Part shown: one piece after another, positions 27,095-36,839 of the stretch | Numbering within the stretch: the stretch's first letter is position 1 | Layout of the letters: every line of letters begins with the position of its first letter | Assembly: GCA_001596135.1 (NCBI GenBank) | Contig: CP014773.1 | Span: 496,001 to 560,000 of the forward strand | Length of the DNA stretch: 64,000 nucleotides | Origin: Mucilaginibacter sp. PAMC 26640 | GTDB lineage: Bacteria > Bacteroidota > Bacteroidia > Sphingobacteriales > Sphingobacteriaceae | Reading direction: 5' to 3' | Translations under genes and position numbers: made by a program | Notes under the pieces: generated by a model | Database searches by the model: none | Seen by the model: the letters and a program-made list of their open reading frames with translations, nothing else | Told to the model about the DNA's origin: nothing

Positions 27095-27169
27095 AGTAGT
27101 TTTTGTTTTGCTATACATTAACTACAGGGTAACAAAATAATAGTTTTATGAAAATGAAAGCTGATATTT

Positions 27170-28078
27170 TTATGACTGACCGGCAGCTACATGATGCACC
27201 GCGTAATTGATAAAATTACTGGTGAGCCCATTGTCCTCGGTTCCCTTTCTGCGGATAAAGTAAAAATCACGGGTGATCTTGAGTCCTTCTATCGGCACTT
27301 CCACGAGCTCGCCCTCCGCCAGCTGGCGCAAGATAGACGGGCGCGGCATAAACCCTAGGCACTGATCTGCCAACAGAAAATTCTTTAGCGCCTCTGTACC
27401 CCCCAGGCGAATCTTCACTGCCAGATCTGCAGGTTTTATATTAAGAGCGGAGATGGCCTTTAATAGCGCTGTTAATGTTCCGGAGCCCCGCTCGCGCAGT
27501 GCGACAGGTGTTTTAACAAACTGCTTTAACGTTAATGATTTCCCGGCCGGCGGACTTTTAGCTGAACAAACAGGGATCACTTCATCACTCATAAAGTGCT
27601 TGTAGGTAACGGTAGTTAATTTGCTGTCGGCCTCAATAATACCCAGGTCAACTTCGTGGTTCAGCAGGGCATTCAAAATATATTCTGAATTACGGTTAAC
27701 AAGCTGTACACCCACATTGGCGTATTCCCGCTGAAACCCCGAAAGGATATAAGGCAGAATGTAAAGCGCTATGGTAGTACTGCCCCCCAGGCGCAAATGC
27801 CCGGCGGCATTAGAGGTGTTACTGAGGATAGAAAGATCATACTCTATCTTCCGCTCAATTTCCGTAGCCTGCTGCAGGTATTCATTTAATTTGATGCCTG
27901 CTTTGGTAAGCAGGATACTGTTACCCTTCCGCTCGAACAGAGGCACTTTATACTGATCCTCTAACGCTTTGATATGCTTACTGATGGCCGGCTGCGTAAC
28001 AAACAGCACATGTGCTGCTTTACTGAAACTCAGGTTGGCAGCAACTTCCATAAACACACGATGAGCGAAAGAGATCAT
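27170..28078 (-). CDS. LysR-family transcriptional regulator
   Basis: This 302-residue protein has an N-terminal winged helix-turn-helix (about 1-60, with AANLSFSKAAHVLFVTQPAISKHIKALEDQ). A substrate-binding domain (about 90-295) follows, with ALRERGSGTLTALLKA in its effector loop. The effector is unknown. It is co-directional with the PfpI gene, which it may control. Its own start lies next to a 200-base gap that ends in the terminator of the sugar operon. Confidence 0.88.
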   Translation of the reverse strand: MISFAHRVFMEVAANLSFSKAAHVLFVTQPAISKHIKALEDQYKVPLFERKGNSILLTKAGIKLNEYLQQATEIERKIEYDLSILSNTSNAAGHLRLGGSTTIALYILPYILSGFQREYANVGVQLVNRNSEYILNALLNHEVDLGIIEADSKLTTVTYKHFMSDEVIPVCSAKSPPAGKSLTLKQFVKTPVALRERGSGTLTALLKAISALNIKPADLAVKIRLGGTEALKNFLLADQCLGFMPRPSILRQLAEGELVEVPIEGLKITRDFYFIRRKGTEDNGLTSNFINYAVHHVAAGQS

Positions 28079-28207
28079 TCGGCTAAGTTAATAAACGATA
28101 CGGTTTATTACAGGAAGATTAGCCAGTCTACATCTGGTTGCTTTTAAACAGCCGCTACCTTTTAGGAGTTGCCACCCCGACGAAATACAATTTGAATATT
28201 CAATAAA

Positions 28208-28238
28208 AAAAGGGAATCAACGATGCTGATTCCCTTTT
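28208..28238 (-). terminator. Terminator of the nucleotide-sugar operon
   Basis: AAAAGGGAATCA and TGATTCCCTTTT pair perfectly over a seven-base loop, and the minus-strand T run follows. It lies 40 bases after the phosphatase stop codon. Confidence 0.88.
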
Positions 28239-28277
28239 AAAGGTTAGTTAAACTTTAACGATAGACATTGGTTGCTA

Positions 28278-29021
28278 TCAAAACAGCATCTTATTTTTGA
28301 GCGGATAATCATCAAGGAGTTTCTCCAGGTATTCAGTAGTCAGCGCGTCTTCAAAGGCCGCGGCGTGGCGCGGGTGATGCATATCACTTGCAATAAAATC
28401 AACCATTTGCTGATCTACCAACTCTTCGGCCATCTTCTTTGTTGGCTTGCCGTAGTATCCGGTTAATGAAATTGTATTGATCTGGAGATTGCAACCCCAG
28501 CTACGGATCATCCTTAACCGGTCGATATCCATGTAAGGGTAACGTTCCGGATGCGCCAAAATTGGTTTATAACCAGCGTCCCGCATTTTTTGAATAAGTT
28601 GGATCACATTTGGGGCCTCATTAATGAACGACAACTCAAAGAGTACGTAATTATCTGCACCCATCGTAAACAACGTTTTTTCGTCTATCCGCTTTTCAAA
28701 TGTTTCATCCAGGTAATGCTCGGCTGCCGCTTCCACCTGTATATCAATGTTTTGTTTTTTTAATTCCTCTTTAAGTATAGCAAGTGCATTAGATATCGAT
28801 TCCCTGTCATTACGGTAATAATCTACCATGACATGTGGCGTGGCAATGATCTTTTTTATTCCCAGCTCCATCATCTTTTTTATCAGCACGATAGATTCTT
28901 CAGGAGTTTGGGCACCGTCATCAATTCCCGGCAAAACATGCGAATGCATATCTACCAAAAGAGGCCCGTAATCAAGGGTTCTTACTTTTTTTACTTCCTT
29001 TTTCTTAAAAAAACCAAACAT
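28278..29021 (-). CDS. CpsB/CapC-type PHP-fold tyrosine-protein phosphatase
   Basis: This 247-residue cytoplasmic protein has PHP metal motifs: H26 and H28 in DMHSHVLPGIDDG, then ATPHV, AHPERYP and ASDMHH. CpsB-type enzymes dephosphorylate the tyrosine autokinase that controls capsule or exopolysaccharide assembly. It is the last gene of a four-gene sugar operon, 4 bases after rmlB, which supports a polysaccharide role. The kinase itself (a Wzc-type protein) is not in the window. Confidence 0.88.
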   Translation of the reverse strand: MFGFFKKKEVKKVRTLDYGPLLVDMHSHVLPGIDDGAQTPEESIVLIKKMMELGIKKIIATPHVMVDYYRNDRESISNALAILKEELKKQNIDIQVEAAAEHYLDETFEKRIDEKTLFTMGADNYVLFELSFINEAPNVIQLIQKMRDAGYKPILAHPERYPYMDIDRLRMIRSWGCNLQINTISLTGYYGKPTKKMAEELVDQQMVDFIASDMHHPRHAAAFEDALTTEYLEKLLDDYPLKNKMLF

Positions 29022-29025
29022 TTAT

Positions 29026-30078
29026 CTAGCGGTTATTATATTGTTCACTGTAATACTCCTGGTAGTGGCCGGATGTTACATCGCTCAGCCACTGTTCGTT
29101 CACCAGGTACCAGTCAACCGTTTTTTCCAGTCCTTCTTCAAAAGTAATAGATGGTTCCCAACCCAATTCATTCTTCAGCTTGGCAGCATCGATAGCATAA
29201 CGCAAATCGTGACCTGCGCGGTCGGTAACATAAGTGATCAGTTGTGCCGATTCGCCATCTGCCCTGCCTAATTTTTTATCTAATATACTGCAAAGTAATT
29301 GGATCAGGTCGATATTTTTCCATTCGTTATGCCCGCCGATATTATAAGTGGTACCGGTGGCCGCTTTATGGAAAATCAAATCGATGGCCCTTGCATGGTC
29401 TTCTACCCATAGCCAATCACGAATGTTTTCGCCTTTTCCGTATACCGGAACAGGTTTTTGCTGCTTAATATTATGAATTGCCAACGGAATGAGCTTTTCC
29501 GGGAAATGGAATGACCCATAGTTGTTAGAGCAATTGGATATAACGGTATTCAGCCCGTAGGTATCATGATAAGCTCTGACAAAATGATCTGAACTTGCTT
29601 TTGAGGCCGAGTAAGGGGAATGCGGATCATAAGCGGTTTTCTCCGTAAACATATCGGTATCGCCTAGCGTACCATACACCTCATCGGTGGATACGTGATA
29701 GAAACGCTTATTTTCCAGGTCGTCCTTCCAGAGGTTTTTAGCCGCATTTAATAAGTTTACCGTCCCGACAACATTGGTCATTACAAATTCCAGCGGATTG
29801 GTAATTGAACGATCCACATGCGATTCTGCCGCCAAATGGATAACTGCATCCGGCCGTTCTGTCTCAAATAAATTATTGATGTAGCCAAGGTCAACAATAT
29901 CACCTTTTATGAAACGGTAATTAGGCTCATTCTCTATATCTTTTAAGTTGGCCAGGTTACCGGCGTAGGTCAATTTATCCAGATTGATGATCTGGTAATC
30001 CGGATAGTTTGTAACAAAGCGCCGCACAACATGCGAACCGATAAACCCCGCCCCACCGGTGATAATGATTTTTTTCAT
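29026..30078 (-). CDS. rfbB: dTDP-glucose 4,6-dehydratase
   Basis: This 350-residue extended SDR enzyme has the NAD motif GGAGFIGSHVV at the N-terminus, the catalytic HVSTDEVYGTLGD segment and YSASKASSDH with the active-site Tyr/Lys. It converts dTDP-glucose to dTDP-4-keto-6-deoxyglucose, the common precursor of rhamnose and other deoxysugars. The partner rfbA/C/D genes are not in this operon, so they must lie elsewhere if rhamnose is made. Confidence 0.93.
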   Translation of the reverse strand: MKKIIITGGAGFIGSHVVRRFVTNYPDYQIINLDKLTYAGNLANLKDIENEPNYRFIKGDIVDLGYINNLFETERPDAVIHLAAESHVDRSITNPLEFVMTNVVGTVNLLNAAKNLWKDDLENKRFYHVSTDEVYGTLGDTDMFTEKTAYDPHSPYSASKASSDHFVRAYHDTYGLNTVISNCSNNYGSFHFPEKLIPLAIHNIKQQKPVPVYGKGENIRDWLWVEDHARAIDLIFHKAATGTTYNIGGHNEWKNIDLIQLLCSILDKKLGRADGESAQLITYVTDRAGHDLRYAIDAAKLKNELGWEPSITFEEGLEKTVDWYLVNEQWLSDVTSGHYQEYYSEQYNNR

Positions 30079-30151
30079 TTCGAAAACTTATTTAATTAAA
30101 GCGCAGTACCTGCATACTGCAAGTACCGTGCTAATGTTGTTATGTTGGAGA

Positions 30152-31171
30152 TTAAACAGGGTTTTGCGCCAGGTAGTTTTCCCACTTCCAGGCCGATGAC
30201 ATCATCGCATTGATGTCCAGCTCTGTTTTCCATTTTAATTCGTTGGTGGATTTGGTTACATCACCCCATACCTGCTCCACATCACCCGCGCGTGCAGGCC
30301 CAATCTGGTAGTTAAGTTTAACCCCGGTTGTTTGTTCAAAGGCCTTTATAACTTCCAATACCGATGTTCCGGTCCCTGTTCCTATGTTAAATACATCAAA
30401 ACCTTTAAAGCTATCCTTTTCGGCCAGTTGAAGTGCTGCAACGTGGGCCTTACCAAGATCTACAACGTGGATATAGTCGCGGATATTGCTACCATCCGGC
30501 GTATTGTACTGGTCGCCAAAAACGGTTAGTTTTTCGCGCTTACCGATAGCTGTCTGCGTAATAAAGGGAACCAGGTTCTGTGGCACACCAATTGGCAGCT
30601 CGCCAATCAGCGCTGATTCGTGCGCGCCAACAGGGTTAAAGTAACGAAGCGAAATAATTTTGTAACTACTGCCTGCAGCAATAACATCTTTTAAAATCTC
30701 CTCGGCTATTTGCTTGGTATTGCCATATGGCGATTGGGCAGCCTTCACCGGTGCATCTTCTGTTACAGGCAACGTATCGGGCTGGCCGTAAACGGTACAG
30801 CTGGATGAAAATACAAAATTAAGCGCCTTACCTTCGTAAGCGTTAAGGATGTTAATAAGCGAATAGAAGTTATTCCGATAGTATTTTAACGGCAATTTTA
30901 CCGATTCGCCCACCGCTTTGAACGCAGCAAAGTGAATGATACCACCAACTTCCGGCTCCTGTTTTGCAAAATCTAATACAGCTTGCTCGTCGCAAAGATC
31001 CAAATTGTAAAAAGCAGGCTTATAACCGATTATCTTGGCAAGCTGATCTAAGATCTTAATGCTGGAGTTAGACAGGTCATCAATAATTACCGGTTCGTAA
31101 CCTGCATTTACCAATTCTACTACCGTGTGCGAACCAATAAAGCCTAAACCGCCTGTAACCAATATTTTCAT
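30152..31171 (-). CDS. galE: UDP-glucose 4-epimerase
   Basis: This 339-residue SDR enzyme opens with GGLGFIGSHTVVELV and has the GalE words FSSSCTVYGQP and SPYGNTK, the Tyr/Lys catalytic pair, then RYFNPVGAH. It interconverts UDP-glucose and UDP-galactose for polysaccharide synthesis or galactose use. It lies 73 bases upstream of rfbB and 19 bases downstream of the UDP-glucuronate decarboxylase gene, all on the minus strand. Confidence 0.93.
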   Translation of the reverse strand: MKILVTGGLGFIGSHTVVELVNAGYEPVIIDDLSNSSIKILDQLAKIIGYKPAFYNLDLCDEQAVLDFAKQEPEVGGIIHFAAFKAVGESVKLPLKYYRNNFYSLINILNAYEGKALNFVFSSSCTVYGQPDTLPVTEDAPVKAAQSPYGNTKQIAEEILKDVIAAGSSYKIISLRYFNPVGAHESALIGELPIGVPQNLVPFITQTAIGKREKLTVFGDQYNTPDGSNIRDYIHVVDLGKAHVAALQLAEKDSFKGFDVFNIGTGTGTSVLEVIKAFEQTTGVKLNYQIGPARAGDVEQVWGDVTKSTNELKWKTELDINAMMSSAWKWENYLAQNPV

Positions 31172-31190
31172 GTTATTGTGTTGAAGTTAC

Positions 31191-32177
31191 TTAGTGTTTG
31201 TTAAAATAGGTAAAATCCTTGTGCTGAATTTCCGAATCAGGCAACGATTTAAAATATTCATAGGTGATTTTCAAACCCTCACTGCGTGATACCTTTGGCT
31301 CCCAGCCTAAAATAGCTCTTGCTTTGGTAATGTCCGGGCGGCGCTGTTTAGGATCATCCGTAGGCAAAGGAAGGCTGATCATCTGTTGATCGGTTCCCGT
31401 CAATTTGATGATCTCTTCACCAAATTCGCGAATAGTGATCTCATCCGGGTTACCGATATTCATTGGCTGCGAGTAGTCGCTAAACAACAACCGGTAAATG
31501 CCTTCAATCAAGTCGTCAACATAGCAAAACGCGCGTGTTTGCGATCCGTCACCAAACATGGTTAATGGTTCGCCACGCAAGGCCTGGCCTATGAACGCAG
31601 GCAGCACACGGCCATCATTTAGGCGCATGCGCGGGCCGTAAGTGTTAAATATTCGCACGATACGGGTTTCCAAACCATGGAATGTATGGTAAGCCATGGT
31701 GATGGATTCCTGAAAACGCTTAGCTTCATCATAAACACCACGCGGGCCAACCGTATTCACGTTACCCCAGTATTCTTCAGGTTGCGGGTTAACGGTAGGG
31801 TCGCCATAAATTTCTGAAGTGGAGGCGATGAGCATGCGGGCATTCTTCGCTTTAGCTAATCCCAACAGATTGTGGGTACCCAGCGAACCAACTTTTAAAG
31901 TCTGAATAGGTATTTTTAAATAATCAATGGGGCTTGCCGGTGAAGCAAAGTGCAGAACATAGTCTAACTCACCCGCAACATGCACAAATTTTGACACATC
32001 ATGATTATAAAACTCGAAATTCTCCAGTTTAAACAAATGTTCGATGTTTCGCAGGTCCCCGGTGATCAGATTATCCATCGCAATTACATGAAAATCTTCT
32101 TTAATAAACCTGTCGCAAAGGTGCGATCCCAAAAAACCGGCCGCACCGGTTATTAAAATACGTTTACGTGTTGCCAT
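31191..32177 (-). CDS. UDP-glucuronate decarboxylase (UDP-xylose synthase type)
   Basis: This 328-residue SDR enzyme has [14 protein letters not shown], then [21 protein letters not shown] and YDEAKR, followed by [10 protein letters not shown]. The HFASPASP and EIYGDP words are typical of UDP-glucuronate decarboxylases, which give UDP-xylose. It is the first gene of the operon, divergent from waaA, so its product and the following epimerase and dehydratase probably feed one exopolysaccharide. Confidence 0.88.
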   Translation of the reverse strand: MATRKRILITGAAGFLGSHLCDRFIKEDFHVIAMDNLITGDLRNIEHLFKLENFEFYNHDVSKFVHVAGELDYVLHFASPASPIDYLKIPIQTLKVGSLGTHNLLGLAKAKNARMLIASTSEIYGDPTVNPQPEEYWGNVNTVGPRGVYDEAKRFQESITMAYHTFHGLETRIVRIFNTYGPRMRLNDGRVLPAFIGQALRGEPLTMFGDGSQTRAFCYVDDLIEGIYRLLFSDYSQPMNIGNPDEITIREFGEEIIKLTGTDQQMISLPLPTDDPKQRRPDITKARAILGWEPKVSRSEGLKITYEYFKSLPDSEIQHKDFTYFNKH

Positions 32178-32319
32178 TAATTATGTTTTTTGTTGATATG
32201 TGATAAGTTACAGTTTGAAGTAGCCAGGTAGATCCTTTCGGAATTGCCAACCTGTTACTATTTTGCAATTAATGTTATTACTTTTACCGTCCGACGAAGA
32301 TAATAATTACAAATTTAAA

Positions 32320-33540
32320 ATGCTTGTACTATATAACATTGGTATTACATTATATTACTGGCTGGTATATTTTGTTTCGTTTTTCAATACTAAGGCAAAG
32401 TTGTGGGTATCCGGCCGGCAAAACCAGCAAATACAACCCCTTACTTCAAGCATTTGGTTTCATTTTGCCTCACTTGGCGAATTTGAACAGGGTCGCCCGG
32501 TTTTGGAGCAAATGCGTATCGCTTATCCATCTAAACCTATAGTTGTCACTTTTTTTTCTCCTTCGGGTTATGAGATCAGGAAGAACACACCACTGGCCGA
32601 TGCAGTATATTATTTGCCTCTGGATACCGAAACAAATGCCAATAAATTCATAGCGACTATTAACCCTGTATTGTCTGTTTTCACCAAGTATGAATACTGG
32701 TACCATTACTTCAATGAGTTACATCATCAACATGTGCCACTCTATCTCATCTCGGGGATTTTCAGGCCCGAGCAGGTTTTTTTTAGATGGTACGGCGGCC
32801 TGCACCGCAAAATGCTTAAACTGGTTACCTGGTTCTTTGTACAGGATATCCCCAGCAAACACTTACTGCAAAGCAGGGGAATTACCAACGTAACCATCAG
32901 CGGCGATACCCGGTTTGATAGGGTTTGGGCCAATGCACAGCAGCCAAAAGCATTGCCGGAGATCGCCGGATTTAAGAACGGCCAAAAACTATTTATAGCC
33001 GGCAGCACCTGGCCGGCGGATGAACAGCTGATTGCTGCTTTAATAACCAAACACCCCGACTGGAAATTCATCATTGCCCCACATGAAATTGGCGAAGTAC
33101 GAATAGGCAACCTGGTAAACCTGCTATCACAGGAAACAACCGTAAAATATTCACAACTCACAACTCACAACTCACCACTCACCACTTTGGTTATCGATAA
33201 CATTGGTATGCTTTCCTCGCTCTACCAATATGCAGATATCGCTTATATAGGAGGCGGCTTTGGCGCAGGCATCCATAATACCCTTGAAGCTGCGGCCTTT
33301 GGTATGCCCGTGATATTTGGGCCGAAATATGCGAAATTTAAAGAAGCAAAAGATCTGGCAGAACTGAACGCCGGGTTTAGCATCAGTAACGAGGAGGAAC
33401 TATTTAATATAGCAGACAAACTAATAGCGGATGAAGCATTCAGGCACCTTACATCTGCAACAGCCAGAAAATACGTGGAAGAGCATACCGGGGCAACAGA
33501 GGCCATTATGAAATACATTATAGGGAAGCACCCATTTTAA
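32320..33540 (+). CDS. waaA: 3-deoxy-D-manno-octulosonic acid (Kdo) transferase
   Basis: I start at ATG 32320 (MLVLYNIGITLYYW), since the upstream extension has no family resemblance. The 406-residue inner-membrane-associated GT-B enzyme has one N-terminal helix, the family words WFHFASLGEFEQGRP and AGSTWPADE, and the C-terminal YIGGGFGAGIHNTLEAAAFGMPVIFGP nucleotide-sugar site. It transfers Kdo to lipid A precursor. Unusually, a heptanucleotide tandem repeat (33151-33185) encodes a SQLTTHNSPLTT insert just before the conserved VIDNIGMLSSLY, and its unit length is not a multiple of three. Confidence 0.92.
   Translation: MLVLYNIGITLYYWLVYFVSFFNTKAKLWVSGRQNQQIQPLTSSIWFHFASLGEFEQGRPVLEQMRIAYPSKPIVVTFFSPSGYEIRKNTPLADAVYYLPLDTETNANKFIATINPVLSVFTKYEYWYHYFNELHHQHVPLYLISGIFRPEQVFFRWYGGLHRKMLKLVTWFFVQDIPSKHLLQSRGITNVTISGDTRFDRVWANAQQPKALPEIAGFKNGQKLFIAGSTWPADEQLIAALITKHPDWKFIIAPHEIGEVRIGNLVNLLSQETTVKYSQLTTHNSPLTTLVIDNIGMLSSLYQYADIAYIGGGFGAGIHNTLEAAAFGMPVIFGPKYAKFKEAKDLAELNAGFSISNEEELFNIADKLIADEAFRHLTSATARKYVEEHTGATEAIMKYIIGKHPF
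33151..33185 (+). repeat. Heptanucleotide tandem repeat inside waaA
   Basis: Five consecutive 7-base units are present: TCACAAC three times and TCACCAC twice. Gain or loss of one unit would shift the waaA frame. The related pair CTCACCACTCACGC lies at 58201-58214. Confidence 0.85.
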
Positions 33541-33664
33541 ACTGATTTCTTTTTAAATTATCGAGGTACATTTCTGAATTCTTTACGCCAATCATCTGCG
33601 CACACGTTAGTTAAATCAACAGCCAACAAACCTCCATACCCAATTTTTACTTAATATTGCCATT

Positions 33665-34483
33665 ATGGGCTTTTTACATCTTCCCGGTATCGGCACAGCA
33701 CATTATCATGAGTACGGCAGCGGCTCAAAACCTATGCTGGCTTTTCATGGTTATGGCATGACGGGGAGGCAGTTTCACGTTTTAGAGCAGTCGGTTTTGC
33801 AGGCGTACCATGTTTATGGCTTTGACCATTTTTTTCATGGTGAAAGCAAGCTAACCAACTGGACCGAAGCGCAGATCACCGCCGGCATGCCCAAAGCCCT
33901 GGTTAAGCTTTATGTAGAAGAGTGGTTTAAACAATATGGCAGACAGCGGTTTTCGGTGATGGGTTATTCTATCGGAGCCAACATTGCGCTGATCCTGGTA
34001 GAAGAATACGCCGAACTGATAGACAATATTATCCTGATGGCGCCTGACGGCCTTTCGGTTTACAAAGGATTTCATTTTTTAACGCACAAAACAACCGGCC
34101 GGTTCTTCTTTAAAACCGTAACCAAAAGCAAGTGGCTGGCACCATCGCTGATCAAAGGCCTGAAAAAAGTTGGCTTTATAGATGATAGCTTGTTTAATAT
34201 TGCTTACAATGAGATCGACACCGAACAAAAACGGCAGGATGTATACTATACTTTAAACCTTATCCGCTTACTAAAACCCGATACCGCCAAAGTTGCGCAG
34301 TTGATTAACCGGCACCACATCCATTGTAGGCTGGTTTTTGGAAAGGATGATAATTTATTTCCCAAGAGTGCTGCAGTGCCCTTTTTAAATACACTGGATA
34401 AAGCCGATGTGCACGAAGTATCCCTTGGCCATTGGCTGGTGGTGAAAGAGTTGGATGACTATTTAGTAAATTTACCGCAATGA
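33665..34483 (+). CDS. Alpha/beta-fold hydrolase
   Basis: This 272-residue protein is a compact alpha/beta hydrolase with an oxyanion-hole FHGYGMTG, the nucleophile S102 in GYSIGAN, a late Asp in FGKDDNLFP and the catalytic-His region SLGHWLV. It has no signal peptide. It heads an operon with two acyltransferases, a glycosyltransferase and CruF; its stop overlaps the next start by four bases. The context suggests an ester-related step in carotenoid or lipid modification, but the substrate is unknown. Confidence 0.75.
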   Translation: MGFLHLPGIGTAHYHEYGSGSKPMLAFHGYGMTGRQFHVLEQSVLQAYHVYGFDHFFHGESKLTNWTEAQITAGMPKALVKLYVEEWFKQYGRQRFSVMGYSIGANIALILVEEYAELIDNIILMAPDGLSVYKGFHFLTHKTTGRFFFKTVTKSKWLAPSLIKGLKKVGFIDDSLFNIAYNEIDTEQKRQDVYYTLNLIRLLKPDTAKVAQLINRHHIHCRLVFGKDDNLFPKSAAVPFLNTLDKADVHEVSLGHWLVVKELDDYLVNLPQ

Positions 34484-35106
34484 TAGCCGCCCGCCGCAAA
34501 AAATTCCTGGCCAACCTGTTTGCCAAATACATGCATTACCGCATGCGTAAAACATTTCACAGGCTGGTGGTGGTTAATAAAATTACGCCGAAACCGGAGC
34601 ACTCAGTATTATTACTCTGCAACCATTTTGGTTGGTGGGATGGATTGTGGGCTAATTACCTGGCCTACTGGCACCTCTTCCGTAACTCCTATATCATGAT
34701 GCAGGAAGATCACCTGCAAGCCCGCATGTGGCTGAACCATTGCGGTGCATTCTCTATTAACCGCAGTTCGCGGGAGATGATCAGATCGCTGCAGCATGCC
34801 GCGGAGATACTGAACGACCCGGAGAACCTGGTGATCGTTTTCCCGCAAGGCGAACTGATCTCTAACCATACGACTGAGATAAAAGTTGAAAAAGGAATTG
34901 AGCGCCTTATTAAAAACATTAAGGGCCCCTGCCAGATCATTTACAATTGCGCACTGATAGAATATTTTGAAAGCCTGAAGCCATCGGTATATTTCCACAT
35001 GGTGGATTGCGGTTTGGCAGGAGAACTCACCTTTGACGAACTGAGCGAAAAGATTAATTCCGCACACCGTGAGGCCTTAAAGGCACAATTAACCGTAGCA
35101 CATTAG
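34480..35106 (+). CDS. PlsC-like acyltransferase, copy 1
   Basis: This 208-residue protein carries the acyltransferase HX4D box as NHFGWWD (H49, D54) and a late FPQGE motif typical of LPLAT/PlsC enzymes, which move acyl groups from acyl-CoA or acyl-ACP. It has no clear transmembrane helix. A second, related acyltransferase follows 11 bases later, so a tandem duplication is likely. Next to a glycosyltransferase and CruF, it may acylate a carotenoid glycoside, the CruD-like role, rather than glycerol phosphate. Confidence 0.75.
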   Translation: MIAARRKKFLANLFAKYMHYRMRKTFHRLVVVNKITPKPEHSVLLLCNHFGWWDGLWANYLAYWHLFRNSYIMMQEDHLQARMWLNHCGAFSINRSSREMIRSLQHAAEILNDPENLVIVFPQGELISNHTTEIKVEKGIERLIKNIKGPCQIIYNCALIEYFESLKPSVYFHMVDCGLAGELTFDELSEKINSAHREALKAQLTVAH

Positions 35107-35117
35107 GAAAGCATAGC

Positions 35118-35744
35118 ATGTTATATCCAAAAAAAAATGCGGTTGTTAAATGGGTATTTGATACCTATGTGAAGTGGGCGGTAAGCCGCCAGTTTCATGA
35201 ATTGCTGTATGATGAAATTGCTGTAGATAAAAACCGGTCGGTACTTTTGGTGGGCAATCACTTTAGTTTTTGGGACGGGCTGATCTTGTATTCCATCAGC
35301 AAAAAACTGTTCCGTAAAAAATTCCATGTGATGATCCTACAGGAAACAGCAACTCGTTCGGGAATACTCAGGTATGGTGGTGCGTTTTCGGTAAGCAAAA
35401 ATTCGAAAGATCTAATTCGTTCGCTGGATTATGCAGCGGAATTGCTTGCCGAGCCAGGAAACCTCGTGCTAATGTTTCCCCAGGGAAAGCTATATTCGAA
35501 TTTTGTGCAAAAGGTTAATTTTGAAAAAGGTATCCTGCGGATCATTAAAAAAGCTGAAGGCAAATTTCAATTGATCTTCGCTGCAACTTTTATTCAATAC
35601 TTTAAACATAAACAACCCAACGCAACCGTTTATCTTAAAGCAGAAAGTACCAGCTATGCTAATAAAACCATTGACGACCTGCAAACCGCCTATCAACAGC
35701 ACTATGACATCTCCAAAAAACACGAAACTGAAATTGAAATCTAA
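35118..35744 (+). CDS. PlsC-like acyltransferase, copy 2 (paralogue)
   Basis: This protein has the same length (208 residues) as its neighbour and shares its pattern: NHFSFWDG with H48 and D53, AFSVSKNSKDLIRSLDYAAELLAEP and FPQGK. The correspondence along the whole length (for example SREMIRSLQHAAEILNDP in copy 1) shows recent duplication and divergence. Two acylation steps, or two acyl donors or acceptors, are possible. Its TAA abuts the GTG start of the glycosyltransferase directly. Confidence 0.75.
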   Translation: MLYPKKNAVVKWVFDTYVKWAVSRQFHELLYDEIAVDKNRSVLLVGNHFSFWDGLILYSISKKLFRKKFHVMILQETATRSGILRYGGAFSVSKNSKDLIRSLDYAAELLAEPGNLVLMFPQGKLYSNFVQKVNFEKGILRIIKKAEGKFQLIFAATFIQYFKHKQPNATVYLKAESTSYANKTIDDLQTAYQQHYDISKKHETEIEI

Positions 35745-36839
35745 GTGATCATAGCCCTGCTCGTCTCCTTTATTTTTTTGATCCTGCGGTTTACGGTAAC
35801 CCTGTTCAATTTTTTATCAAACCCAAAACTAACCCGGGTCAGCAAACGGTATGCTGATAAAATTTCGATCCTTATCCCCGCCCGTAACGAGGCGGAAGAT
35901 ATTTTAACACTGCTGGAATCTATCCACCAGCAGGAATACAGCAACTACGAGGTGCTGATCCTCGATGATAACTCATTTGATAACACTTACCAGGTTTGCG
36001 CCGACTTTGTGGAAGACCACCCCCGCTTTAAAATTATTAAAGGAGAAGCGCTCCCTCCCGACTGGCTGGGTAAAAACTATGCCTGCTACCAATTGGCGCA
36101 GCAAGCTACCGGCCGCTACCTGCTTTTTTTGGATGCTGACGAGAAGGTAAGCAATGGGGTGATCAACAGTACCATTCACCGGATGCAACTACGGAGACTG
36201 TCCCTGCTCAGCCTTTTTACCAATCAGGAGATGCGCAGCCTTGGCGAAAACATGGTTGTACCACTAATGCATTTCATTTTGCTGAACCTGTTGCCCCTGC
36301 GTTTGGTTTATTTGGTAAAAAGCGCATCCGTATCTGCCGCCAGCGGGCAGTTTATGCTTTTTGACAGCCAAACCTATCAGGAATACCAATGGCACCAATT
36401 GGCAAAAAACAAGGTGGTGGAAGATGTAGAGATTATGAAGCTGGTTAAAGCTTCGGGCTTGAACGGTGAGGCTTTGCTTGCTAATGGTATGATCAGTTGC
36501 CGGATGTATAAGGGCTATAATGAGGCCATTAACGGTTTTGGTAAGAATTTCCTGGCGGCCTTTAATTACAATATTTTTGGCTTTATGATCTATCTGCTGC
36601 TAATCATGGGCGGCCCGGTAGTGATTTTAATGGCAGCCAACCTTAATTTAATTTTTATCATGACCGGACTAATTATACTTACCCGCATCATGATCTCATT
36701 ATCTGCCGGGCAAAAAGCTTGGAAAAACGTAATTTTACATCCTGTACAAATGATGAGCCTATTGCTTATAGGGATCACATCCATTCAAAAACACCTCAGC
36801 AAAACCACCGTATGGAAAGGCCGAAAGATCTCAGTATAA
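35745..36839 (+). CDS. Membrane glycosyltransferase family 2, carotenoid-type
   Basis: This 364-residue protein starts with GTG immediately after the previous stop. It has an N-terminal helix (about 1-24), a GT2 catalytic domain with PARNEAEDI, LDDNS and the DAD motif (130-132), and C-terminal helices (about 265-340). The segment GEALPPDWLGKNYAC resembles CruC/CrtQ and hopanoid-associated glycosyltransferases. Next to CruF it most likely glycosylates the 1'-hydroxyl of a carotenoid. A lipid sugar acceptor remains possible. Confidence 0.75.
   Translation: MIIALLVSFIFLILRFTVTLFNFLSNPKLTRVSKRYADKISILIPARNEAEDILTLLESIHQQEYSNYEVLILDDNSFDNTYQVCADFVEDHPRFKIIKGEALPPDWLGKNYACYQLAQQATGRYLLFLDADEKVSNGVINSTIHRMQLRRLSLLSLFTNQEMRSLGENMVVPLMHFILLNLLPLRLVYLVKSASVSAASGQFMLFDSQTYQEYQWHQLAKNKVVEDVEIMKLVKASGLNGEALLANGMISCRMYKGYNEAINGFGKNFLAAFNYNIFGFMIYLLLIMGGPVVILMAANLNLIFIMTGLIILTRIMISLSAGQKAWKNVILHPVQMMSLLLIGITSIQKHLSKTTVWKGRKISV

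Noticed and set aside
36719..36811. N-terminal extension of CruF
   Set aside because: It lies in the glycosyltransferase coding region and gives a polar sequence unlike the family; ATG 36812 gives a normal start.
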